The notes: a model not told the origin generated them from the letters alone. A DNA stretch of 64,000 nt from Acidimicrobiales bacterium (GCA_041394245.1 JAWKIR010000004.1:434001-498000), one strand, 5' to 3'; positions 7,990 through 17,128 are shown, counted from the first letter of the stretch. Program-made: numbers and translations.

Positions 7990-9045
7990 GTGGCTGACCT
8001 GGGCGCGTGGGGGCTCGACGGCTTCGGGAATGATCCGCTGCAGATCACCGGAGTCCTGGCTCGAGTCGTCCGTGTGGACCGAGGCGAATGCGACGTCATG
8101 ACGGCCGACGGGCGTGTTCGCGTGCTGTCGGACTCGGTGCGGGCCCAAGACGAGGTGGCCCCCGTCACGGGTGATTGGGTCGATGTGGTCGACGACGAAC
8201 TCGGACCGGTCATTGCCCACATCTTCCCACGGTCGACGGCCGTTTCCCGGCGTGATCCGGCCGAGCGGGACCTGGAGCAGGTCCTCGCGGCGAATGCTGA
8301 TCTCGTCGCCGTCGTCCACGGACTCGACCGTCCGCTGCCGCCGGGACGGCTCGAGCGCCTGCTCGTGGTCGCCTACAAGAGCGGGGCGGACCCGGTGGTG
8401 CTGCTCACGAAGGCCGACGAACGCGTCGACGACGAGACCGAGGACATCGTGCGGGCGGTCGCCCGCGACGTACCCGTGATCGTCACGAGCGTGTCCGACG
8501 GCACCGGTCTCGACCAGGTGCGCGACCTGCTCTCCGAGGGTCGCACCCTCGCGCTGATCGGTGCGAGTGGCGTGGGAAAGTCGTCGTTGGTCAACGCGCT
8601 CGTCGGACACGAACTGCTCGAGATCGGCGAGGTGCGCAGCTCCGATGCCAAGGGTCGGCACACCACCACCGCCCGTGAACTGGTGATGTTGCCCGAGCAC
8701 GGCGGTCTGGTACTCGACACGCCGGGGATCCGGGCCATCGGTCTCTGGGAGGCAGAGGACGCACTCGATCTGGTCTTCGGCGATCTCGAGGAGTTGGCTG
8801 CGCAGTGCCGTTTCGGCGACTGTTCCCACGGCAGCGAGCCGGGCTGTGCGATCACCGCCGCCGTCGAGGCCGGCGAGATCGATGCCCGGCGTGTGGGCCG
8901 CTACACCGACCTGGTTACCGAGCTCGCCGCCCAACGGGCCCGTGAGGAAGAACGCGAACGGCGCGACCAGAAGGACGGCCGATCGCGAGGTGGCGGTCGA
9001 AATCGTGGAGGTGGCGGCGGTCGTCGGGGCCGTCCCCGCCGCTGA
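7990..9045 (+). CDS. rsgA: Ribosome small subunit-dependent GTPase RsgA
   Basis: The 351-residue protein has an OB-fold N-terminus and a circularly permuted GTPase: G4 as TKAD (140-143) comes before G1 GASGVGKSS (191-199), G2 TTT (225-227) and G3 DTPG (243-246). A zinc site follows (C273, C278, H280, C286 in CRFGDCSHGSEPGC). RsgA acts late in 30S maturation. The C-terminal 40 residues are a charged Arg/Gly-rich tail. The start is GTG 7990: an in-frame stop lies 12 codons upstream at 7954. A short leaderless-looking ORF (GTG 7953) ends across this start and may couple translation. Confidence 0.92.
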   Translation: MADLGAWGLDGFGNDPLQITGVLARVVRVDRGECDVMTADGRVRVLSDSVRAQDEVAPVTGDWVDVVDDELGPVIAHIFPRSTAVSRRDPAERDLEQVLAANADLVAVVHGLDRPLPPGRLERLLVVAYKSGADPVVLLTKADERVDDETEDIVRAVARDVPVIVTSVSDGTGLDQVRDLLSEGRTLALIGASGVGKSSLVNALVGHELLEIGEVRSSDAKGRHTTTARELVMLPEHGGLVLDTPGIRAIGLWEAEDALDLVFGDLEELAAQCRFGDCSHGSEPGCAITAAVEAGEIDARRVGRYTDLVTELAAQRAREEERERRDQKDGRSRGGGRNRGGGGGRRGRPRR

Positions 9046-9055
9046 CCGTCACACC

Positions 9056-9068
9056 GGTGTCAGACACC
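9056..9068. repeat. GGTGTCAGACACC palindrome
   Basis: A 13-bp palindrome with one central base lies in the 25-bp gap between the convergent genes rsgA and an acyl-CoA ligase. A copy with matching flanks (CCGGTGTCAGACACCCG) lies at 49352-49364. It is a dispersed palindromic repeat, possibly a terminator. Confidence 0.6.
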
Positions 9069-9070
9069 CG

Positions 9071-10564
9071 TCACAGGTTCATGGCGGCGAGGGCGCGTCG
9101 ATCGACCTTGTCGCTCGAGTTGCGCGGCAGCTCGTCCAACACGACGAGGTCCTCCGGCAGCTTGTAGTGGGCGAGTTCGTCGGCGCCGAAGGCGCGGAGG
9201 TCCTCGAGGGTGGGTGGCTCGCTCCCGGCGGCCGCCACGACGACGGCGACGCCGATCTCGCCCATCACGTCGTCGGGACGGGGCACGATCGCGATCTCGG
9301 CGATGGCGGGATGGGCAACGAGGACCGACTCCACTTCCATCGGGTAGACGTTGTAGCCGCCCCGGATGAACATCTCCTTCAGCCGACCCGCGAGTCGATA
9401 GCACCCGGCGTCGTCGACACGGGCGAGGTCGCCCGTGCGCAGCCAGCCGTCGACAAGGGTCTCGGCCGTCGTCTCGGGGTCGTTCCAGTATCCCGACATG
9501 ACGCAGTCGGATCGGAGCCAGAGCTCGCCGATCTCGCCGTCGGGCACCGGGTTGCCATCGGCGTCGCGGATGGATGCCTCGGCACCCGGTCGTGGCCGTC
9601 CGATGGTGTGGAGTGCCTCTTCGTCGTCGGCGTCGAGCGCGGTGCCGAGCCCGATCCCGCCGCTCTCGGTCGACGAGTAGCGGATCGAGTACCCGGCGCC
9701 GAAGCGTTCCCGGCACTCGCGAACGAGGGCCGGCGGTGATGCGGCGCCGCCCACGACCACGGCGTTCACCGCGGAGAAGTCGAGCTCGTCCATCAACGGG
9801 TGTCGCACCATCAGCGCGAGTTGGGGCGCCACCCCGGTCACGGCCGGCATCTTGTGCTCCGCGATGAGTCGGAGGACCGGGCCGGCCGACCATCGTTCGA
9901 GGAGGTGGGTCGTGCGCCCGCTGGCGAGGAGCCAGGGCAGCTTGGTCATGAAGCCGACATGCGCGAACTGGGTCGGGGAGATCCCGTCGCCGCCGCCACC
10001 CCAGGCGCCGCCGGTGTCGAGCTCGGAGATGCGCCGCAGCTGTCGGTCCGTGTACCAGGCACCCTTCGGCTGGCCGGTGGAACCACTGGTGAAGCAGATG
10101 CACACGGGTCGGTCGTCGTCGGCTGGCAGCGCCGGCCGCGGTGCGGCGCCGGCGATTCGGAACTCGGCGGCAACCGAATCGGCGCTGGTACCCGGCGTGA
10201 TGACTTCGGTGGCGTACCGATCGCGGTCGACGGCATCCACCAGCTCCGCGGTGGCGACGACGAGCGCGGGGGCGAGCACTTCGACACAACCGGCGATCTC
10301 GCGCGGCCGCAACCTGGGGTTGATGCCGGCCGTCACGGCGCCGAGTCGATCGAGGGCGAGGTACAGCACGATGTAGTCGATCACCGATGGCAGCAGCAGC
10401 GCGACGGCATCGCCCTCGGTGATGCCCCGCTCGGCCAGACCGGCGGCAGCCTCGTCGGCCGCGCGGTCGAGTTCGGCGTAGGTGATGCCCCATCCGGCAT
10501 CGGTGAGGTACGCCGTGACATCCGAGAAATCGGCAGCGGCGCGTCGGCAGATTTCCGTGAGCAC
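9071..10564 (-). CDS. AMP-dependent acyl-CoA ligase
   Basis: This is an adenylate-forming enzyme that activates a carboxylic acid to its CoA ester. Visible motifs are the P-loop-like CFTSGSTGQPKGAW (about 165-180), YSSTESGGIG, and the C-terminal GRLKEMFIRGGYNVYPMEVE with the hinge, ending near the catalytic lysine region NSSDKVDRRAL. Substrate is not predictable. The start is taken as GTG 10564, which lies six bases after TACGAT (leaderless pattern); the frame stays open to GTG 10600. It is convergent with rsgA and divergent from the amidase gene, with which it may share a pathway. Confidence 0.85.
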   Translation of the reverse strand: MLTEICRRAAADFSDVTAYLTDAGWGITYAELDRAADEAAAGLAERGITEGDAVALLLPSVIDYIVLYLALDRLGAVTAGINPRLRPREIAGCVEVLAPALVVATAELVDAVDRDRYATEVITPGTSADSVAAEFRIAGAAPRPALPADDDRPVCICFTSGSTGQPKGAWYTDRQLRRISELDTGGAWGGGGDGISPTQFAHVGFMTKLPWLLASGRTTHLLERWSAGPVLRLIAEHKMPAVTGVAPQLALMVRHPLMDELDFSAVNAVVVGGAASPPALVRECRERFGAGYSIRYSSTESGGIGLGTALDADDEEALHTIGRPRPGAEASIRDADGNPVPDGEIGELWLRSDCVMSGYWNDPETTAETLVDGWLRTGDLARVDDAGCYRLAGRLKEMFIRGGYNVYPMEVESVLVAHPAIAEIAIVPRPDDVMGEIGVAVVVAAAGSEPPTLEDLRAFGADELAHYKLPEDLVVLDELPRNSSDKVDRRALAAMNL

Positions 10565-10598
10565 CCTGGGATCGTAGGGTGAGGCAGGTCGCAGCGAC

Positions 10599-10668
10599 AC
10601 AATGCTCGAGAAACAATGCTCGAGAAACAGTGCTCAAGAAACAGTGCGGAAGAAGCAATGGGGGAGAA
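10599..10668. repeat. Five degenerate 14-bp tandem repeats in a divergent promoter region
   Basis: Units of 14 bp follow one another without gaps: two identical ACAATGCTCGAGAA units at 10599-10626, then three increasingly diverged copies to 10668. They lie between the divergent ligase and amidase genes and run into the amidase start. Each unit contains ATG or GTG, which makes the amidase start ambiguous. Fourteen is not a multiple of three, so they are unlikely to be selected as coding sequence; a repeated regulator site or slippage expansion is more likely. Confidence 0.75.
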
Positions 10669-10669
10669 G

Positions 10670-12049
10670 ATGACCGACGCACCATGGCCGGGAGATGTGG
10701 TTTCGTTGGTGAACGCGTTCCGCTCCGGCGAGCGTCATCCTCGTGAGGAGGTGGCCGCAGTGCTCGCCGCGGTCGAGGCCGACCAGCTGAACGCGGTCTG
10801 TCATGTCGACGGCGACGCCGCGCTCGCCGCGGCCGAGTCCGCCGATGTGTCGCTGCCCTTCGGCGGCGTGCCGCTGGCGGTCAAGGAGCTGTTGGCGGTG
10901 GCGGGGTGGCCCGATACGGAGGCGTCGTTGGCGCTGGCTGATCGGGTGGCGACCGCCGACGGGATCCCGGTCGAACGCCTGCGGGCCGGTGGCGCGATCC
11001 CGACCGTGCAGACCACCTCCAGCGAGTTCGGCGGGGTCAACCAGACGACGACGAAACTGCACGGGGCGACCCGCAATCCGTGGGGAACGGACCGGACGCC
11101 CGGCGGATCGTCGGGCGGCGCGGCGGCCGGGGTCGCCGGCGGAATGTTTGCACTCGCGACGGCGAGCGACGGAGGCGGATCGATCCGCATCCCGGCCGGC
11201 TTCTGCGGACTCGTCGGGCTGAAGGCGACCTACGGACGGGTGCCGAAAGGTCCCGCGATCGGCAACCTCACCTCGGTCGAGGGGTGTGTCACCCGTAGCG
11301 TTCGCGACACCGCCCGCTGGCTCGATGTCACGAACGGGATCGACCCCCGCGACCCGTTCAGTCTCCCGAGGGTCGAGGGCTACGAGGCCGGACTCGGCGA
11401 GGGGCTGGCCGACCTCGCGTCGCTGCGGGTCGCGATCGTCCCCGACCTGGGCTGCGCGGTCGTCGCGCCGGAGACCGAGGAGATCGTGACGGCCGCGGCC
11501 GAGGAACTCGTGGCCGCCATGGGTGCCACCCGTGTCGACCTTGACCTGCGGCTGCCCAACATCATGGGGGCGTGGGGTCTGACCGGCTCGATCGGGAACC
11601 GCAAGGAGCTCGGCGACCGCTGGCCGGCGTGCGCCGATCAGCTGACCGGCATGATGCGTTCGGGGATCGAGTCGGCCGAGCAGCGGATCGACCTCGACGC
11701 GATGGTGAAGGCCGAGACCCGCCGTCAGGAGCTCAACCTCGCGATGGCGGCGATGTTCGGAGAGGTCGACCTCGTGTTCGCCGCGACCAACCCGTCGACC
11801 GCGTTCGACGCCGAAGGGCGCCTGCCGAGTGTCTTCGGTGGACGCGAGTCCAACCCCGGGAACAACGGCGCCCTGACGGCACCGTCGAACATCTACGGCA
11901 ACGCCGCGATCTCGCTGCCTGCCGGCACCGCGAGCGATGGCCTGCCCGTCGGACTCCAGGTGCTCGGTCGGCACCACACCGAGCGTGTGCTGCTCGACGT
12001 GGGCCTGCTCTGGGAGCGGACCCGCCCGTGGCCCCTCACCGCCGGCTGA
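10670..12049 (+). CDS. Amidase (amidase-signature family)
   Basis: The protein carries the amidase-signature Ser-cisSer-Lys triad: Lys in GVPLAVKELLAVAG, and the two serines in PGGSSGGAAAGV and SDGGGSIRIPAGFCG. These enzymes hydrolyse amide bonds; the substrate is not evident. The start taken is ATG 10670 (MTDAPWPGDVV) behind a G/A-rich stretch; ATG 10658 and ATG 10616 are also in frame, the last lying inside the tandem repeats. From 10670 the length is 459 residues, normal for the family. The gene ends six bases before a convergent acyl-CoA ligase. Confidence 0.88.
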   Translation: MTDAPWPGDVVSLVNAFRSGERHPREEVAAVLAAVEADQLNAVCHVDGDAALAAAESADVSLPFGGVPLAVKELLAVAGWPDTEASLALADRVATADGIPVERLRAGGAIPTVQTTSSEFGGVNQTTTKLHGATRNPWGTDRTPGGSSGGAAAGVAGGMFALATASDGGGSIRIPAGFCGLVGLKATYGRVPKGPAIGNLTSVEGCVTRSVRDTARWLDVTNGIDPRDPFSLPRVEGYEAGLGEGLADLASLRVAIVPDLGCAVVAPETEEIVTAAAEELVAAMGATRVDLDLRLPNIMGAWGLTGSIGNRKELGDRWPACADQLTGMMRSGIESAEQRIDLDAMVKAETRRQELNLAMAAMFGEVDLVFAATNPSTAFDAEGRLPSVFGGRESNPGNNGALTAPSNIYGNAAISLPAGTASDGLPVGLQVLGRHHTERVLLDVGLLWERTRPWPLTAG

Positions 12050-12055
12050 GCCGGA

Positions 12056-13744
12056 TCAGTCCTCGATGAAGGTGTTCTCGGCGGTTCCGGCGACGACGGC
12101 CTTCAGGATCTTCCCGCTGGCGTTGCGAGGGAGGGCCTCGTTGCGGATCTCCCAGTGGGCCGGGACCTTGTAGGTGGCCAATGTCCGGGCCACCCACTCA
12201 CCGAGCTCCTGCGGATCGAGCGTTGCGCCGTCGCGGGGCACGACCACTGCCTTGACTTCCTGGCCGAGCTCACGGTGGTCGACGCCGATGACCGCGACCT
12301 CCATCACGTCGGGGTGTTCGTCGAGGCGGTTCTCGATCTCGGTGGGATAGATGTTCTCGCCACCCCTGATGATCAGATCGGTCCGGCGACTCGCGAGGAA
12401 GAGCATGCCGTCGGCCATGTGTCCGAAGTCGCCGGTGCGGAGCCATCCGCCGGGGCGGATCGTCTCCGCCGTCGCGTCCGGGTTGTTCCAATAGCCGGGG
12501 ATGACCATGGGGCCACGAACGCACACGTTGCCGATCTCACCGTCGGCGAGCGGCTCGTCGTCGTCATCGAAGATCGCGACGTCGGCGGTCGGGATCGGGT
12601 AGCCGACCGTGTCCGGGTGCGCCGCCAGGACATCGTTCGATGCCTGGGTTGCGAGGCCGGCGCATTCGGTCAGCCCGTAGCCGACGCCCACCGCCTGGGT
12701 GGCGTGGGGGAGTGCCTCGCGGCACGCTCGTTGGAGTTCCGGCGACCAGACCGATCCGCCGCCACCGATGGACTGGACGCTCGACGTGTCGTAGTCGTGG
12801 AAGTTCGGGTGTTCGACGATGCGCCACATCTGGGTGGTGACCCCGCCCCAGCCGGTGATGCGGTGCTCCTCGGTGAGTCGGAGGACCTTCTCCGGATCGA
12901 ACCGGCCGGTCGTCCAGAGGTTGCCCAGCCCCGACGCCACCGCGGTGACGGCGCCCGAGTGGAGCCCCGAGATGTGGAAGAGCGGGCTGGCCGCGAGGCG
13001 CAGCGGCGGGTACGGGGCCGGGGTGTCGCCCGCCGGGAAACGCACCGCATCGCGGGCGCCCACCAGGAAGGCGCACGACACGTAGGCCAGGAAGTTGCGG
13101 TGGGTGGTGACCGCCCCCTTCGGCCGGCCGGTGGTGCCGCTGGTGAACAGGATCGCCGCGGGGTCGTCCTCGCCGATGTCGACCTCGGCGAGCTCGGCGC
13201 CGGCGTGGGCCGTCATGAGGCCGGCGAGGTCGTCCTCCATCACGATGACGGGAATTCCGGGGTCACCGTCGAGTCGCTCGAGCCGCTTCCGGTCGGCGAT
13301 GAGAACCGACGGCGTCGTCAGGTCCAGGCCGTAGCGGATCTCGTCGCCGGTCCACCACCCGTTCATCGCGACGGCGATGGCCCCCTGCGAGACGGTCGCC
13401 CAGAACGACTGGATCCACTCGGGCGAGTTGGCCCCGAGAATCGCGACCCGATCGCCCGGGCCGATGCCGTAGCGGTCGCGCAGGGCTGCGCCGAGGGCGG
13501 CGGCGTGCTCGATGTTGTCGGCGAAGGTCGCGGCCCGGCCGTCGTCGAAGAGGTAGTAGCGCGCCTCGCCGTCACCATGGTTCGCCGACGCGAGGAGGAT
13601 CTCCCGGAGACTGCGGGCGCGATTCTTGACCACCTTCATCTCGACACCGTTCACGACCTCGGTGACGGTCTCGAAGAAGCCCCCCTCGGCGGTGAGGAAG
13701 GCATCGGCCTCGGGGACCGTCATGGTGGGGTTGGTCGCGTTCAT
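12056..13744 (-). CDS. AMP-dependent acyl-CoA synthetase
   Basis: The 562-residue adenylate-forming ligase has the motif ILFTSGTTGRPKGAV (about 192-206), GYGLTECAG, the hinge region SRRTDLIIRGGENIYPTEIE and a terminal NASGKILK with the catalytic lysine. It activates a fatty or other organic acid with ATP and CoA. ATG 13744 lies eight bases after TAGCTT, the leaderless pattern. It is divergent from an acyl-CoA dehydrogenase, which suggests one degradation pathway controlled from the 66-bp gap. Confidence 0.87.
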   Translation of the reverse strand: MNATNPTMTVPEADAFLTAEGGFFETVTEVVNGVEMKVVKNRARSLREILLASANHGDGEARYYLFDDGRAATFADNIEHAAALGAALRDRYGIGPGDRVAILGANSPEWIQSFWATVSQGAIAVAMNGWWTGDEIRYGLDLTTPSVLIADRKRLERLDGDPGIPVIVMEDDLAGLMTAHAGAELAEVDIGEDDPAAILFTSGTTGRPKGAVTTHRNFLAYVSCAFLVGARDAVRFPAGDTPAPYPPLRLAASPLFHISGLHSGAVTAVASGLGNLWTTGRFDPEKVLRLTEEHRITGWGGVTTQMWRIVEHPNFHDYDTSSVQSIGGGGSVWSPELQRACREALPHATQAVGVGYGLTECAGLATQASNDVLAAHPDTVGYPIPTADVAIFDDDDEPLADGEIGNVCVRGPMVIPGYWNNPDATAETIRPGGWLRTGDFGHMADGMLFLASRRTDLIIRGGENIYPTEIENRLDEHPDVMEVAVIGVDHRELGQEVKAVVVPRDGATLDPQELGEWVARTLATYKVPAHWEIRNEALPRNASGKILKAVVAGTAENTFIED

Positions 13745-13810
13745 CGGCGCAGAAGCTAGTCCACTGCCCGAGTCCGATGCAGCGCCCGAGGCTCGCTACG
13801 CTGCACCGCC

Positions 13811-15034
13811 ATGGACGTCCGGCTCGATCCCTCGCTCGAATCATTCCAGGACGAGGTCCGCACCTGGCTCGACGAGCACGTCGTCGGCGAGTTCGCCCGC
13901 TGGAGGGGCAAGGGCCTCACGGGACACGAGGACATCCCGGTCGAGGTGCAACTCGAGTGGGAACGCGAACTCGCGACGGGCGGTTGGCTCGGCATCGACT
14001 TCCCCGAGTGGATCGGCGGACGAGGTTGTTCGCTCGCCGAGCAGGTCGTCTTCTTCAAGACCTATGTCGAGGCGAGGGCCCCGGGGCGCCTGCCCAACAT
14101 GGGGGTGACGTTGCTGGGCCCGACGATCATGGCGTTCGGCGACGAGGCGTTGCAGCGTCGATTCGTGCCCAAGATCCTCTCGGGCGAGGAGATGTGGTGC
14201 CAGGGTTACAGCGAACCCGACGCCGGGTCGGATCTCGCCAACGTGAAGACCCGGGCCGAGCTCGTCGACGGCCAGTGGGTGATCAACGGCCAGAAGGTGT
14301 GGACATCGCTCGCCCAGTACGCCGACCACGCCTTCGTCGTGGCGCGCACCGAACCGGGCTCCGAACGCCACCAGGGACTCAGCTACCTCCTCGTTCCGAT
14401 GGATCAGCCCGGCGTCGAGATCCGACCGATCGTGCAGATCACCGGTGGCAGCGAGTTCAACGAGACGTTCTTCAGCGACGCAGTCACCGACGAGTCGATG
14501 GTCGTCGGTGGCGTGGGCAACGGCTGGAAGGTGGCGATGGGCACGCTGGCGTTCGAGCGTGGCGCATCGACACTCGGCCAGCAGGTGTCGTTCCGTCAGG
14601 AATACGACGACATGATCGCCCTGGCGAAAGCCAACGGGCGCTGGGACGATCCGGTGCTTCGTCAGGAACTGATGGAGAGCTACATCCGCCTCGAGGTGCT
14701 GCGCTACAACCAGCTCCGGATGTTGACCGCCCTCACGAGCGACGGCGTCCCCGGCCCCGAGATGTCGATCGGAAAGCTCTTCTGGGCCGGGTGGCATCGA
14801 CGCATGGGCGAGCTCCTGATGCAGGTGAAGGGGGCCGCCGGCATGGTCGGCGACGAGGGCGCCCACACCGGTCACGGCATCGACGGCGACGGCGACCATC
14901 CCGAGTACCCGATCGACAAGGAACAGCGCACCTTCCTGTACAGCCGGGCCCACACGATCTACGGCGGTTCCAACCAGGTCCAGCGCAATGTGATCGGCGA
15001 ACGGGTCCTCGGGCTACCCAGAGAGCCGCGCTAG
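13811..15034 (+). CDS. Acyl-CoA dehydrogenase
   Basis: The 407-residue flavoprotein has family segments EMWCQGYSEPDAGSDLANVKT (flavin/substrate region), WVINGQKVWTSLAQYAD and the C-terminal YSRAHTIYGGSNQVQRNVIGERVLGLP. It removes hydrogens from an acyl-CoA thioester at C2-C3 and passes electrons to ETF. The length and lack of fusions are typical of the long-chain or steroid side-chain (FadE-like) group; exact substrate unknown. ATG lies eight bases after TACGCT, the leaderless pattern. Confidence 0.88.
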   Translation: MDVRLDPSLESFQDEVRTWLDEHVVGEFARWRGKGLTGHEDIPVEVQLEWERELATGGWLGIDFPEWIGGRGCSLAEQVVFFKTYVEARAPGRLPNMGVTLLGPTIMAFGDEALQRRFVPKILSGEEMWCQGYSEPDAGSDLANVKTRAELVDGQWVINGQKVWTSLAQYADHAFVVARTEPGSERHQGLSYLLVPMDQPGVEIRPIVQITGGSEFNETFFSDAVTDESMVVGGVGNGWKVAMGTLAFERGASTLGQQVSFRQEYDDMIALAKANGRWDDPVLRQELMESYIRLEVLRYNQLRMLTALTSDGVPGPEMSIGKLFWAGWHRRMGELLMQVKGAAGMVGDEGAHTGHGIDGDGDHPEYPIDKEQRTFLYSRAHTIYGGSNQVQRNVIGERVLGLPREPR

Positions 15035-15062
15035 TCGCCGGCCGACGGCTACCCTCGGGCCG

Positions 15063-15884
15063 ATGGGCAGGATTGCGAACACATGGGAACTGGCGAAGGT
15101 CTCGTGGGGGGTGCTGCGACAGGACCGGGAACTGCTCGTCATCCCGCTGCTGTCGTTCGTCTCCGCACTGGTCGTGCTCGCGGCGCTGCTGGTTCCGACG
15201 ATCGCCCTGCTCGACACCGGCTCGGGTGAGGACACCGCGAGTCCGGCGCTCGCCCTCATCGGCATCGTCGCTGCGCTCGCGATGAGCGTGATCAGCGTGT
15301 TCTTCAACGGCGCGCTCGTGGCCGGCGCCCACGAGCGCATGTCGGGCGGTGATCCGACGGTCAGTTCGGCGATGCGTCGGGCGATGTCTCGTCTCGGAGG
15401 TCTGCTGCCGTGGGCGCTGCTCACCGGCACCGTCGGCCTGATCCTGCAGGCAGTGCGCGACCGGGCCGGGTTCCTCGGCGCGTTCGTCCTCCGGCTGGCG
15501 GGTGCGGCATGGGAGGTCGTCACCTTCCTCGTCGTCCCTGCGATCGTGATCGACGAGCACTCCGCGATCGACGGCCTGAAGCGGTCCGGCTCGCTGCTGA
15601 AGGAGACCTGGGGCGAGAACCTCGCGGCCCGGGTGGGTTTCGGCGTGCTCGGGATGGTGGCCATGATCCCCGCGGTGATCGTGGTCGCGCTCACCGGCGC
15701 CCTCGGCGGGCCCGCACTCGTTGCGGGCATCGTCATCGCCGTCTTCTACGTCGCGCTCGTGATCGTGGTGCTCACTGCGCTCAATGCGGTCTTCCAGACC
15801 GCGCTCTACCTCTACGCCACCACTGGTGCAGTGCCGGCGGGCTACGAGAACTCCAACCTGCGCGGAAGCTTCTCCCGCAAGTAG
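15063..15884 (+). CDS. Six-helix membrane protein (DUF6159-like)
   Basis: The 273-residue protein has a short amphipathic start (MGRIANTWELAKVSWGVLR) and about six membrane segments, at roughly 24-50, 63-90, 112-128, 140-165, 190-212 and 218-250. The Gly/Ala-rich helices and the segment IDEHSAIDGLKRSGSLLKETWGENL between them recall DUF6159-type proteins. No function is known. ATG lies seven bases after TACCCT, the leaderless pattern. It is convergent with the Flp pilin gene. Confidence 0.7.
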   Translation: MGRIANTWELAKVSWGVLRQDRELLVIPLLSFVSALVVLAALLVPTIALLDTGSGEDTASPALALIGIVAALAMSVISVFFNGALVAGAHERMSGGDPTVSSAMRRAMSRLGGLLPWALLTGTVGLILQAVRDRAGFLGAFVLRLAGAAWEVVTFLVVPAIVIDEHSAIDGLKRSGSLLKETWGENLAARVGFGVLGMVAMIPAVIVVALTGALGGPALVAGIVIAVFYVALVIVVLTALNAVFQTALYLYATTGAVPAGYENSNLRGSFSRK

Positions 15885-15891
15885 CGGGAGC

Positions 15892-16074
15892 TCAGCCGAG
15901 TTCGGAGACGGCCTCGGAGAACGACGCCGACGTGGTTTCGCCGAGCGCCGTCACGGCCGCGATGCAGACCATCGCGATCAGCGCGAGCAGGAGCGCGTAT
16001 TCGACGAGGCTGGCGCCGCGGTCACTGCGAAGCCGTGACTCGACGAACGCGAGGAGGATGGGATGGATGTGCAT
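15892..16074 (-). CDS. Flp/Fap-type pilin subunit
   Basis: The short protein has the type IVb prepilin pattern: basic leader, then RG followed by ASLVEYALLLALIAMVCIAAV. Cleavage after Gly would leave Glu at position 5 of the mature pilin, followed by the hydrophobic helix. Such subunits assemble into Flp pili through Tad machinery, but no tadA, tadB, tadC or prepilin peptidase gene is in this window. The start is taken at ATG 16074 (MHIHPILLAF); the frame extends to 16107. Confidence 0.8.
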   Translation of the reverse strand: MHIHPILLAFVESRLRSDRGASLVEYALLLALIAMVCIAAVTALGETTSASFSEAVSELG

Positions 16075-16173
16075 TGGGAGGCTTCTCTCGCTGCGGACTG
16101 GACTCACCCGTCGGATCGACAGCTTCGGGCGACGTGTTGATGGGCCATTCGGCCCTCCCTCGTGCGACGCCGG

Positions 16174-17127
16174 TCAGTCGATGTCGTCGACCAGACCCCA
16201 CTCGTGGGCGGTGGCGGCGTCGATCTCGACATCGCGGAGCAGCCACTCGAGTGTGCGTTGACGGCCGATCCGGCGAGGGATGCTGACCGTCCCGCCGGCG
16301 CCCGGCATGAGTCCCATGCGGGTCTCGGGCAGCCGGAAGCGCGCGTCGTCGGATGCCGTGACGCGATGGCAGAACGCGGCGAGCTCGACACCGGCGCCGA
16401 CGCAGGGTCCGTGCACGAACGCGGCGGTCCGGTCGGCGACTGCCGCGAGCCACGGGGCCACGTTGGCGCTCGAGCGGATGGTGTGGGCGACGGCTGCGTC
16501 GGCGACCGTGCCGAACTCGGCGGGGTCGCCGCCGGCGCAGAACGCCGGGCCGGCACCGACGATGCGGATCGGGCGGTCCGGATCCAGGGCCAGCACCCGG
16601 AGCGCGTCGACGAGTTCGTCACGCATGCGGGCATCGAGCAGATTGCGGAGCCGGGGTCGGTCGAGCGTGATCGTGGCGGTGTCGCCGTCGTCGGTGACCA
16701 CGAGTCGTGGTGCGTCGTCGTTGCGGACCTTGCGGCCCTGGCGTTCGACCCAGGCTCGGAACTCCGCACCGGCTTGCAGCGTCGCGTAGGCGAGCGATTC
16801 GACCTGGAGGCCATCGTGTGTCGACAGCGACGCAGTCAGCCGCAGCGTCTGGGCGGCGACCACGGCGGCGATCGGCGACGCGTCGATCCCCGCCACGACG
16901 GGGTCGGGGTCGGTCGTGGCGATGTCCCACGCCGCAGCGGGAACCGACCCGTGGCCGACCGCAACCACGGGCAACCGGGTGAACGCGGCGGCGATGTCGG
17001 CTCCGGGGTCGTCGTCGAGATCGACCACGACACCGGCGACACCCCGGGCGACGCCGACGAGCCGGTCGAGATCGGGATTCGCGAGCGCAGCCCGGGCCTC
17101 GGAACCCGACCAGCGCTCGACACCCAT
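16174..17127 (-). CDS. Enoyl-CoA hydratase/isomerase-family protein with a degenerate N-terminal crotonase half
   Basis: The C-terminal half (about residues 145-317) is a crotonase domain with both acids of the hydratase pair in place: Glu in GAGVELAAFC and Glu in LPETRMGLMPGAGGT. The N-terminal 140 residues look like a worn second copy, ending in GLQVESLAYATLQAGAEFRAW, the usual end of a crotonase core. It would hydrate or isomerise an enoyl-CoA. The ATG at 17127 lies one base after the TGA of the acyl-CoA ligase, so both are in one operon with the small gene at 18674-18979. Confidence 0.82.
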   Translation of the reverse strand: MGVERWSGSEARAALANPDLDRLVGVARGVAGVVVDLDDDPGADIAAAFTRLPVVAVGHGSVPAAAWDIATTDPDPVVAGIDASPIAAVVAAQTLRLTASLSTHDGLQVESLAYATLQAGAEFRAWVERQGRKVRNDDAPRLVVTDDGDTATITLDRPRLRNLLDARMRDELVDALRVLALDPDRPIRIVGAGPAFCAGGDPAEFGTVADAAVAHTIRSSANVAPWLAAVADRTAAFVHGPCVGAGVELAAFCHRVTASDDARFRLPETRMGLMPGAGGTVSIPRRIGRQRTLEWLLRDVEIDAATAHEWGLVDDID

Positions 17128-17128
17128 G

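Noticed and set aside
7822..8934. Extension of the PqqD frame to 458 residues
   Set aside because: The extra part is antisense to rsgA. The PqqD fold and a ribosome site support a start at 7821.
10599..10668. CRISPR array
   Set aside because: The 14-bp units are directly joined with no spacers and no cas genes exist in the window.
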